A stretch of 64,000 nt of DNA. Origin: Bifidobacterium castoris. GTDB lineage: Bacteria > Actinomycetota > Actinomycetes > Actinomycetales > Bifidobacteriaceae. The notes under the pieces were generated by a model. It was given only the letters and a program-made list of their open reading frames with translations. It was not told the origin of the DNA and did no database searches. Below, one piece after another: positions 57,440 to 64,000 of the stretch. Each line of letters begins with the position of its first letter. The first letter of the stretch is position 1. A program made the translations under genes and the position numbers. The DNA is taken from assembly GCF_003952025.1 (NCBI RefSeq), contig NZ_QXGI01000001.1, positions 186,001 to 250,000 on the forward strand, in the 5' to 3' direction.

Positions 57440-58019
57440 CGCGTGCCGCCTTCAACGCCGCGTCCGTCTTGTGCTTGGCTGCGCGGCGTCCGTACAGTCT
57501 CGCGCACAACGAGGTCAGCACCTCGGTCATGTCGCGCACCAAATCGTCGTCCAGTTCCGTGTCGTCCACCACGATGATCCGGCGTCCCTGCGCTTTCAAC
57601 GCGCTCTCCACCAGTCCCGCGTTCATGCGGGCGAGCCTGCCCCTGTGCTCCACGATCAGCGTGCCCACGGTCGGGTCGGACAATAGCCGGTTGAGCTTGC
57701 GCCGCCTGTCGTTCATGCCGGAACCCGTCTCCGTGACCACCTCGGGCTTCTCGACGCCCATGCTAAGGGCGAACGCTTTCAGTCGGTCGGCTTGACGTTG
57801 CAGGTCGTTCTTTTGGTCGCCGCTGGATACTCGCGCATAGCAGACGGTGCGGGGTTCCATGCTTTTCGATTGCGGCATGGTCTCGTATTTCGGGTCGTGG
57901 ATGAGCCACATGCCAGACGGCGTGTGCTCCACGGGGACGGGCATGGTGCCCTGACGGCACCATTTCCACACGGTCTGCGGGTGCAGATGCTCACGCTCGG
58001 CCCATTCCTTCACCAACAT
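57432..58019 (-). CDS. tnpA: IS607-type serine recombinase (TnpA)
   Basis: 195 residues. The N-terminal MerR-like HTH (VKEWAEREHLHPQTVWKWCRQG) is followed by the catalytic resolvase domain with the nucleophile Ser in CYARVSSGDQKNDLQRQ and later ETGSGMNDRRRKLNRLL, the small-resolvase order reversed as in IS607. It is intact and probably active. Confidence 0.9.
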   Translation of the reverse strand: MLVKEWAEREHLHPQTVWKWCRQGTMPVPVEHTPSGMWLIHDPKYETMPQSKSMEPRTVCYARVSSGDQKNDLQRQADRLKAFALSMGVEKPEVVTETGSGMNDRRRKLNRLLSDPTVGTLIVEHRGRLARMNAGLVESALKAQGRRIIVVDDTELDDDLVRDMTEVLTSLCARLYGRRAAKHKTDAALKAARDA

Positions 58020-58081
58020 GCAACATAGTATAGCATATTAAAATATATTTAAGCAAATCGTTTAGGAAACAGCCGACCGCC

Positions 58082-58678
58082 CTATGGTCGCTCGGCGTCG
58101 AGCATGAGCAGCTCCGCGTCGCCGCACGGCCGCCCCGCCGCGGCGTTAGGCGATGCCACAGCGGCGAGGAGCCTGTCGCGGCGTGCCGTGGCGGGCAGGC
58201 AGGCGGACAGGTCCACGTGCGTGCACATCTGTCCCGCCGTGTCCTCCACGATCGCCGTGCAGGCACGGAGACGGCCGTTGCCGTCCCGGACCGGCCGCCA
58301 ACGCGCCAACACGCCGGGTCTGGCCGCCGTCAGACCGTGCGCGGAGCATACCGTCACCCAGCCGTGGGCGCCCAGGATCAGGGCCGTGTCGAGCAATTCC
58401 CGGGGCGCCGCGCGCCGCACCTGCGACGATCGCGCCTCCTCCCATCGGTGCGCCAGCCAGCGGGCGCCGGCCGCGGAGACGGGGATGTTGCGGCATTCCA
58501 ACACGGTGAGATCATGCAGCCCGTAGGCGCGGACGAGCGCATGCGCGCGCCCGTCGCATCCGTGCACGCTGAGCCGGAGCGGCCCGTCATCCACCCAACG
58601 GGACATGCCCGTACGGCCGACCGCGGCGGACGACTCCGGGCCGCGGACGGCCGCCATCATGTCATCGAGGTCCATCAT
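58082..58678 (-). CDS. Hypothetical protein
   Basis: 198 residues, not recognised; soluble alpha/beta (DGPLRLSVHGCDGRAHALVRAYGLHDLTVLECRNIPV, LILGAHGWVTVC). ATG 58678 overlaps the stop of an upstream frame (ATGA), suggesting coupling. No strong ribosome site. The stop lies ~20 bases from the IS607 left end. Confidence 0.55.
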   Translation of the reverse strand: MMDLDDMMAAVRGPESSAAVGRTGMSRWVDDGPLRLSVHGCDGRAHALVRAYGLHDLTVLECRNIPVSAAGARWLAHRWEEARSSQVRRAAPRELLDTALILGAHGWVTVCSAHGLTAARPGVLARWRPVRDGNGRLRACTAIVEDTAGQMCTHVDLSACLPATARRDRLLAAVASPNAAAGRPCGDAELLMLDAERP

Positions 58679-59211
58679 GCCCGGCCGGCAATGCGTCGGC
58701 ACGGACGGCCCCCATGCCCCCCCCGGACGGTGCGGTCTCGGCCCAACATCACCACCCCGGCCGGGTTCCGGCCGTCGTCGGTCGTCGGCGTACCGGCAGG
58801 GCAATACCGGCGGCGTCCGCGATCAGACGACGCCGCAACGGTCCGCTGACGGCCGTATTCGTCCGTCACGTCGTCGGGCAGCGTGCCGATGGCGCTGCCC
58901 GTGTCGGCGGCCATACGCACCAGGTCCTTCTTGTCGTCGCCTGCGCCGTCGAGACGGAAAAAGTGCGCGCCGCAGGTGAGCGGCCGTTCGTCTGGAGCAT
59001 CGAGAAAATCGTCGAGAGGACGCTGGACGTGTGCGCCCGCATCGCTCTCGCGAACCGCGGCGCCGAAGCGCTCGCCTGACCATGCTCGGCGTCTTCCCGG
59101 CCACCTCGAGCCGGTGGCGCGTGCGGCCGTGTGGCATGGTCGAGTGGATGTATGCGGCTTACGGCGTGTCGCTGCTACACTGAAAAAAACGGTCCTTCGA
59201 ACAGTGACCAA
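58675..59211 (-). CDS. Uncertain upstream frame, true start unclear
   Basis: The end of this frame, from about DGAGDDKKDLVRMAADTGSAIG on, has the codon pattern of a real gene and its stop overlaps the next start. The N-terminal half is Arg-rich and looks non-coding, so the gene may be a truncated relic or start internally. No family recognised. Confidence 0.35.
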   Translation of the reverse strand: MVTVRRTVFFSVAATRRKPHTSTRPCHTAARATGSRWPGRRRAWSGERFGAAVRESDAGAHVQRPLDDFLDAPDERPLTCGAHFFRLDGAGDDKKDLVRMAADTGSAIGTLPDDVTDEYGRQRTVAASSDRGRRRYCPAGTPTTDDGRNPAGVVMLGRDRTVRGGHGGRPCRRIAGRA

Positions 59212-59225
59212 GTGAAAGGACTACG

Positions 59226-59839
59226 ATGAACCATGAAAGACATGATGAGAATGATGACGATTCCCGGACTGGACACCTCCCGCAAGCTGGAGGAACTTCG
59301 CCAGGAATCAATGAGGACGGCACAGCGGAACCTCAGGAAGCAGACAAAGGCGCGTACGGCGTCATTGATCATGGCGGAGCTGGCCGACAGAAGGAAAGCG
59401 ACGTTGCAATAGAGCAGGATGCGTTTCCTGAATTATCAGGCCGCGAACTAGAAAAACTGCTGGTGGCGGGAAAGGAATCCTTCTTTTCCGGGGCTCTGCC
59501 CCCGCCGGACATCTTCATCAGTATCCCATTGAGGTTCGTGAACGGATGTGCGCATGGAACGATGCGTTCACCATTAACGAGTCGCATCGTCAAGACAAGC
59601 TTGTTGATGCCGAGATTTCACAAGGGAAGCGTGGCCAATGGGCCACTATCTCATTATTCACATTGTGTATCCTGGGGTCGCTTATTGCGTTCATCATGAC
59701 GCGAAACCCAAGCTCGTTCATCTTGCTTTCCGTCCCTGTATGCACCATGTTGGCGAATATGGTGCTGCCCGTGTTCTCCCGAAGTAGTCGGGGGAAAGAG
59801 AAATCGGGTTCAGCGCAAGAGAGAGAACGAAACAGGTGA
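59226..59839 (+). pseudogene. DUF2335-type membrane protein, frameshifted
   Basis: The first frame (acidic N-terminus, then SGRELEKLLVAGKESFFSGALPPPDIF) and the second (IEVRERMCAWNDAFTINESHRQDKLVDAEISQGKRGQW plus two transmembrane helices) form one DUF2335 protein if one base is restored near 59516 (TTCATC to TTCCATC). GAAAGGAC precedes ATG 59226. As written the protein stops at 59699 without its membrane part, unless translation restarts at ATG 59546. Confidence 0.65.
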
Positions 59840-59871
59840 CTTCCTCACGGACCAATGAAAGGATCCTCACC

Positions 59872-60132
59872 ATGCCCACCGCTATTCCTTATGACACCCT
59901 TATCGAGCAAGACCGGCACAACCCTGATGACGCCGCCTACATGGACGAGCAAGGCGCGCTCATGGACGCGGCCGTGGACCTCATGCTCGCCCGTGAAGCC
60001 GCCCACTTGAGCCAAGAACAGCTCGCCGAGAAAAGCGGTGTCAGCCGTATCGAAACCGGACGAATCAGCCCATCAGTGAAGACGCTGAACCGCTTGGCCG
60101 TGGCATTGGGCCGCCGGATCGCCCTGGTATGA
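59872..60132 (+). CDS. XRE/HigA-like DNA-binding protein with shortened HTH
   Basis: 86 residues. The XRE domain reads REAAHLSQEQLAEKSGVSRIETGRISPSVKTLNRLAVALGRR. Compared with the usual GVS-x-xTISRIE-x-GR, about five residues of the recognition helix are missing. GAAAGGATCC precedes ATG 59872. Without its helix it may not bind DNA. No toxin gene is adjacent. Confidence 0.65.
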   Translation: MPTAIPYDTLIEQDRHNPDDAAYMDEQGALMDAAVDLMLAREAAHLSQEQLAEKSGVSRIETGRISPSVKTLNRLAVALGRRIALV

Positions 60133-60145
60133 GTATCACGATCAC

Positions 60146-60197
60146 GCTGTTACATGTGTCGTGTCTGCGCACAAACAAACACGACACATGTAACAGC
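60146..60197. terminator. Long hairpin between convergent genes
   Basis: Nineteen-base perfect arms (60146-60164, 60179-60197) with a 14-base loop. Confidence 0.8.
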
Positions 60198-60221
60198 GGT
60201 CGATAACATTGGGTTCCTTGC

Positions 60222-60680
60222 TTATCGTTCGCCGGTGCGCATGATGACGATCATGCTGGGGAATGGTGCCGCCTGTCCGGGGTGTCCGTCTATTTCGTAT
60301 TTGAGGCGGCCGGGCAGGAACCGGATTTCGGCGCGGTTGAGGATGTACTGTTGGAACCATTTTGTATCGGTACGTGCGGGCACCAACAACACGACGAGCG
60401 TATCGGGTCTGCTGGCTTCCTGGGAGCATTTGCGAATCCAGTCGATCGTGTGCCGCCCGTAGGGTGGGTTGCAGAATACGGTCTCCCCCTCCCATGAGTG
60501 ATTGAAGGCGCTGTCCTCGCGTGTGTAGTGTTTGACGCATTTAGTGTTGCGGTCATTGCTTGCGGCGTCGAGCGTGAAATGGAATTCCGCGTCCAATTGT
60601 TCGAACAGGGCCTGTGGGGTTTCCCAGTCGTCCTTATCGCTGGTCAGGGCGGCGCCGCCTGCCGTGTAGAAGTCGCTCAT
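60222..60680 (-). CDS. Phage-type N6-adenine DNA methyltransferase (Dam-like)
   Basis: 152 residues. The family start (DDWETPQALFEQLDAEFHFTLDAA) and the catalytic motif VFCNPPYGRHTIDWI (NPPY) mark the short phage Dam-like group. It should methylate adenine in the element's DNA, perhaps against host restriction. No cognate endonuclease is adjacent. It lies 24 bases after the CHAP gene. Confidence 0.85.
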   Translation of the reverse strand: MSDFYTAGGAALTSDKDDWETPQALFEQLDAEFHFTLDAASNDRNTKCVKHYTREDSAFNHSWEGETVFCNPPYGRHTIDWIRKCSQEASRPDTLVVLLVPARTDTKWFQQYILNRAEIRFLPGRLKYEIDGHPGQAAPFPSMIVIMRTGER

Positions 60681-60704
60681 TGTCGCTCCTTGTCGCTTTT
60701 TCGG

Positions 60705-61514
60705 TTAATGGATGTACGCGTATTGGCTGGCGGCCGGCAGGGTGCGGTTGGAGATGACGCCGAGGCCCTGCACGTTGCTTTCGGAGATGGTGACCGACCC
60801 GTCGTCGTGGATCTGTTCGACGACGGCGACATGCCCGTAGACGGGGTGCGCGCCCGCCTGTCCGGGTTGGAACACGACGATCGCGCCGACCGTGGGCGTC
60901 GTGTCGACCGTGTAGCCGAGGGCCGCGGCGCTGGCCGCCCAGGAGGCGGCGTTGCCGAAGTGGGAGCCGGCGGGCAGGCCGAGCTGGTGGCGGCGTTCGT
61001 ACGCCCACCATGTGCATTGGCCCCACGGGTAGGCGTTGCCGGTGTCGCCCGTGTCGGCGGGGGTGCCGGTGCGGGCGGCGTCGGGCTTGGCTGTGTCGTT
61101 GAGCAGGGCCACGGTCTGTTCGCTGGCGCGCGTCTGCCCGGCGGCAGGTGACGCGGCCGTGTCCGACGGTTCACCCGCGGCCGGGGCGGGTTTCGGCGTG
61201 GTGAGCGCGTCCACGTCGATGCGGTCGTCGCTGAGCTTCCATGTGCCCGTCGCGTCCACACTGGCCGCATGCGCATTGTCGGCGAACAGGTCGGCGCGGG
61301 TTTGGGAACGGTCCGCCGCGGCGGCCTGCGTGACGCGCGTCACGGGTGAGTGGCCGTGGGACGCGCCGGTTGCGCCGGCCGTGCCGGACATGACAAGACC
61401 ACATGAGGCGGCGCCCAGCAGCATGAGGAACACGGCGCCTACCGCGCGTCTCGCGGCGCACTCGCGGCGCCGACGGCGGCGGCGCGACAGCGGCTTCGCA
61501 TGCGCCGCGCTCAT
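60705..61514 (-). CDS. Secreted CHAP-domain peptidoglycan hydrolase
   Basis: 269 residues. Basic N-region (RRRRRRR), a hydrophobic signal helix (~24-46), an Ala/Pro/Thr-rich linker, and a C-terminal CHAP domain: NAYPWGQCTWWAYERR (catalytic Cys) and YGHVAVVEQIHDDGSVTISESN (His). In conjugative elements such enzymes open the wall for the secretion channel. Its ATG overlaps the stop of the upstream 65-residue gene. Confidence 0.88.
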   Translation of the reverse strand: MSAAHAKPLSRRRRRRRECAARRAVGAVFLMLLGAASCGLVMSGTAGATGASHGHSPVTRVTQAAAADRSQTRADLFADNAHAASVDATGTWKLSDDRIDVDALTTPKPAPAAGEPSDTAASPAAGQTRASEQTVALLNDTAKPDAARTGTPADTGDTGNAYPWGQCTWWAYERRHQLGLPAGSHFGNAASWAASAAALGYTVDTTPTVGAIVVFQPGQAGAHPVYGHVAVVEQIHDDGSVTISESNVQGLGVISNRTLPAASQYAYIH

Positions 61515-61708
61515 AGGCCGTGAGCTTTCCGCATGTGCGCGGCGCGGATGGTGCGCACCGTGTCGGCGACGCCGATATCAGCCGGGACGTGCGCCGTGAA
61601 ACCGGCCGCGGCGACCGTATAGCCGTCATGGTCGGTCTCGACGCGGATACGGATCGTGTCGCCGCAGGCGGGCGACGTGACGGCGCTGTCGGGCGCATGG
61701 ATACCCAT
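61511..61708 (-). CDS. Small hypothetical protein coupled to the CHAP gene
   Basis: 65 residues, beta-rich (TIRIRVETDHDGYTVAAAGF). GGAAAGGAGCACG precedes ATG 61708 and its stop overlaps the CHAP start (ATGA). Not recognised. Confidence 0.6.
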   Translation of the reverse strand: MGIHAPDSAVTSPACGDTIRIRVETDHDGYTVAAAGFTAHVPADIGVADTVRTIRAAHMRKAHGL

Positions 61709-61769
61709 CGTGCTCCTTTCCCGGACCGGCCGGCCCGGTCTCGTGCAGGGTCATGCGTGCGCCTATGCG

Positions 61770-62759
61770 TCACACGTGCTCCATGCGCCGCACCGTCTCC
61801 TCCCAGCAGTCACGGTCCAACGTGTCGGGGCCGGCGGGGATGTCGGTGTGCGCCCAGCAGCCCGTGTCCGGGTCGGTGTGCGCGTCCAGTAGCCTGGCCA
61901 GCCGGTCGCGCACCTTCGGCGAGGGCCGGTGCCCGTCGCGCGCCGTGAAACCGTCCAGCCAGGCGCGCATCCGTTCGCGGCCGTGCCATGCCGTACGCCA
62001 CGCGGCCTGCGGGGTACAGGTCATGTCCGCGGTGAGGGGTTCGGGATGCGCCGCCGACGTGAGGACGGCATGCTCCCAGCCGTCACGGCGGCTGATCTGC
62101 GCCCAGGAGGTCCGGGAGCCGATGAGGACGCGGTCGAGGCGTACGGATTCGTCGAGCACGCCGCCGGGCCGGTCGAACGTGCCGCGCAGGTCCGACCGGA
62201 TGAACGTGGCGCCGCGCATGGTGCATGCGGCGTCGATGGCCATGCCCGTCCAGTCGCCTCCCGTCACGGTGGCGCCGCGCAGGTCGGTGCCGTGCAGGCG
62301 TGAGCCGCGCAGGGTCGTGTCCTCGAGATCGGCGCTGCGCCAGTCGCCGTCCGTGTCGGACATGCCGGACAGGTCCGCGCCCGCCCATGCGGTGTCCCGC
62401 ATCACCGCGTCCTCGCATTCCAGGCCCGTTGCGGCGGCGTGCATGAACGTGGCGCCGCGCAGGTCGGTGCCGTATATGCGCGTGTCGGCCAGACGCGTGT
62501 CGTCCATGCAGGCGCGGCGCAGACGGCTCCGGTCCATGCATGCGCCCGACAGGTCTGCGCCGTCCATGTCCGTGTCCGTCATGTCGGAGTCGCTGATGCG
62601 GATGCCGCGCATGTCGAGGCCTTTGAGGTCCATCGTTTTGTCCGTATGGTCGAACGCGGGCGGTACGGGCGGCAGCGTCGCCGCAGCCGTGTCCGTGCCC
62701 GTGTCCCATTGTCCGCCCGCCCCGTTCGGCGCCCCTTTCGGTTTGCGTGGCTGTGCCAT
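61770..62759 (-). CDS. Pentapeptide-repeat protein with RKPKG-NGAGGQ tag
   Basis: 329 residues. After the N-terminal tag (QPRKPKGAPNGAGGQWDT) come about 25 pentapeptide repeats, roughly residues 43-195 (MTDTDMDGADLSGACMDRSR, GTDLRGATFM, GADLSGMS), forming a right-handed beta-helix; the C-terminal ~110 residues are helical. Such proteins can mimic DNA or act as scaffolds. AAAGGAGCC precedes ATG 62759. An A+T-rich stretch upstream (TATTTTATTCT) is a likely -10 region. Confidence 0.8.
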   Translation of the reverse strand: MAQPRKPKGAPNGAGGQWDTGTDTAAATLPPVPPAFDHTDKTMDLKGLDMRGIRISDSDMTDTDMDGADLSGACMDRSRLRRACMDDTRLADTRIYGTDLRGATFMHAAATGLECEDAVMRDTAWAGADLSGMSDTDGDWRSADLEDTTLRGSRLHGTDLRGATVTGGDWTGMAIDAACTMRGATFIRSDLRGTFDRPGGVLDESVRLDRVLIGSRTSWAQISRRDGWEHAVLTSAAHPEPLTADMTCTPQAAWRTAWHGRERMRAWLDGFTARDGHRPSPKVRDRLARLLDAHTDPDTGCWAHTDIPAGPDTLDRDCWEETVRRMEHV

Positions 62760-63163
62760 CGACGGCTCCTTTCATATGTGAGAATAAAATAGGATTAAAT
62801 AGTGGGTTCGATTGTCGGATATTCGCATGCATGTCGGCGAACAATAAGCCGTCGTCCTTGCAGGGCGAATGCATGACCGGCGTCATGCGTCGTCGTTCGG
62901 AGGCGTCCGCCACGATACGGCCGCCCGTGATCGCGTCGCCCCCGCCCGTCGGTTCGGGGCGGCCTCCATCCCCGCCTTGGCATCCTCCCTTCCGCCCGCC
63001 TCGGACCCGTGGCCGATTGCGGGCGACTATGCCCCGCCCCCATGCGCCCCCTCCTGAACGCATGCGTGTTGCGGCGCATCGGGCCGGAATGCTTCGGGAA
63101 CACGGCAAAACGGGATGCGTATGCGCGCCCCCTGGGAGATCATCGCCAACCCGGGGCATGGGA
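62760..63163. other. Gene-free stretch
   Basis: No reading frame here has a credible ribosome site plus codon pattern; it holds the promoter region of the pentapeptide gene. Long frames seen on both strands run through the repeats and are judged non-coding. Confidence 0.6.
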
Positions 63164-63429
63164 GCACTGGGGTGCACTGAGGTCGCCGCCGACCTCAGAA
63201 ACGCCCCTCACGCCTACTCCTATAAGGGAAGAGAGACCCCGAGCACTGAGGTCTGGGGTATTTGGGGAGAGGGGAAAAAAGGGAGTCACGCGCATGCGGG
63301 GGCGCGGTATCGGCTGACTCCCTTTTTCCGTGTCCTTACACAACCCCAGACCCCAGTGCGCGGAGTCCCTCAGCCCAATGGTTCCAACATGTCAGGAGTG
63401 TTCTGGGGTCGGGGCCGACCTCAGTGCAC
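63164..63429. repeat. Structured ~265-bp repeat, copy A
   Basis: It begins and ends with CACTGAGGTC-type boxes (GCACTGGGGTGCACTGAGGTC ... GACCTCAGTGCAC). Inside: a short palindrome around 63175-63200, a long inverted pair GCACTGAGGTCTGGGGT/ACCCCAGACCCCAGTGC, and a central hairpin GGGAGTCA/TGACTCCC flanked by A5/T5 (63276-63327) that looks like a terminator. Confidence 0.8.
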
Positions 63430-63610
63430 GCACAGGCGCGGGTCGGCTCATCCCGGGGGCCCGCGCGGACCATCGGCCCTGTACGTGTGGTCGGCGTATC
63501 GCGGCCCCGATGGAGCCGGATGGCGTCCAGGGCGCGAGGCCGCGGCGGGGATACCCCCTGGACGCCACGATCCGCCGATCTTCTCGTCGCCCTTGCACAC
63601 CGAACCGGAT

Positions 63611-63875
63611 GCACTGGGGTGCACTGAGGTCGGCCCCGACCTCAGAACGCCCCTCAACCCTACTCCTATAAGGGAAGAGAGACCCCGAGCACTGAGGTCC
63701 GGGGTATTTGGGGAGATGGGGAAAAAGGGAGTCACGCGCATGCGGGGGCGCATCATCGGCTGACTCCGGTTTTACCGTGTCCTTACAGACCCCAGACCTC
63801 AGTGCACGGAGCCTCTCAGCCCAATGGTCCCAACGGCTCAGGGGCGTTCTGAGGTCGGGGTCGACCTCAGTGCAC
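63611..63875. repeat. Structured ~265-bp repeat, copy B
   Basis: Direct copy of A, roughly 85-90% alike by eye, with the same order of palindromes; CTGAGGTCGG-CC-CCGACCTCAG (63624-63645) is perfect here, while the central hairpin arm is degraded (TGACTCCGG). Start-to-start spacing is 447 bases. Confidence 0.8.
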
Positions 63876-63925
63876 ACGTGCGGGGCGACATGCCCCCGCC
63901 GCGCATGAAAGGCGGGAAGACGATC

Positions 63926-63979
63926 GGATGCCCATGCGCCGGCGTCGCCCAATCCGTCGACGCCGGCGCATGGGCATCC
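63926..63979. terminator. Very strong hairpin at the window end
   Basis: Twenty-two-base perfect arms (63926-63947, 63958-63979) with a 10-base loop; probably ends transcription entering from beyond the window. Confidence 0.75.
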
Positions 63980-64000
63980 TCCCCGTTCATGACCGATCCT

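Larger units (their letters stand above)
56111..58062 (-). mobile_element. IS607-family insertion sequence
   Basis: It carries a serine recombinase and TnpB on the minus strand, overlapping by eight bases. IS607 elements have no terminal inverted repeats; the right end is marked by AGATGACTT/AAGTCATCT (56111-56119, 56143-56151) and the left end by an A+T-rich stretch (58022-58062). Exact ends are estimated. It lies between two element genes without breaking either. Confidence 0.8.

Noticed and set aside
58217-58849. Plus-strand frame of 210 codons
   Set aside because: Shadow of the minus-strand genes; composition is non-coding and start context poor.
62747-63763. Long plus-strand frame of 338 codons
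   Set aside because: It runs through both palindromic repeats, is Pro/Arg-rich with no conserved segment and no ribosome site; treated as non-coding.
63164-63875. CRISPR array
   Set aside because: Only two long copies with internal palindromes; no short regularly spaced repeats and no cas genes.

Overview
The window looks like a high-G+C bifidobacterial chromosome. Reasons: the cytidylate kinase is fused to the GTPase Der; the phosphatidylinositol-mannoside genes pgsA-patA-pimA lie beside thrS; and the gene order thrS / pgsA-patA-pimA / yebC-ruvCAB-yajC-apt-sucCD / purH is, from memory, a Bifidobacterium arrangement. Almost every start is preceded by a purine-rich AGGAG-type ribosome site. 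The species cannot be fixed from the sequence alone.

Region 1 (1-20.8 kb) is conserved core genome, nearly all on the minus strand: ABC-F ATPase, thrS, phospholipid and mannoside synthesis (pgsA, patA, pimA), yebC, Holliday-junction processing (ruvC, ruvA, ruvB), yajC, apt, succinyl-CoA ligase (sucC, sucD), a polytopic DUF6350 protein, purH, a DUF3017 protein, rluB and the cmk-der fusion. Many genes overlap by 4 bases or lie within 10 bases of each other, implying long operons. A plus-strand aquaporin-like gene interrupts the run. A tRNA-Gly(GCC) gene and a GNAT acetyltransferase close the region.

Region 2 (20.8-42.9 kb) is accessory and visibly less G+C-rich. It opens with a three-gene anti-phage-type module read on the minus strand: SNF2 helicase with a DUF3883 nuclease-like end, then a DUF1156 adenine methyltransferase, then a DUF499 ATPase. 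The methyltransferase is split by a one-base shift at a G5 run and also carries a G9 run exactly in its SAM-binding motif. Next come unfamiliar genes: a membrane-anchored NERD-type nuclease, a three-gene operon ending in an ImmA/IrrE-type metallopeptidase, and several orphans. Four of these transcription units share a 14-base element, GTTTTRTCCGGTTS, 52-70 bases before their start codons, which suggests one regulon. A metallophosphoesterase remnant, a lipoprotein, a GntR/ABC transporter operon and small membrane peptides follow.

Region 3 (42.9-64 kb) is G+C-rich again and is part of an integrative/conjugative element: a truncated tyrosine integrase joined to a ribbon-helix-helix remnant, an excisionase-like protein, a VirB4-type ATPase, a phage-style SNF2 helicase, a CHAP hydrolase, a pentapeptide-repeat protein, a Dam-like methyltransferase and small lipoprotein/membrane proteins. 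An IS607-family insertion (serine recombinase plus TnpB) sits between two of its genes. Several genes are decayed (DUF2335 frameshift, XRE protein with a damaged helix). No relaxase or coupling ATPase is visible; the element probably continues beyond 64000. The last 1.2 kb has no convincing gene but holds two ~265-bp copies of a highly palindromic repeat and a strong terminal hairpin.
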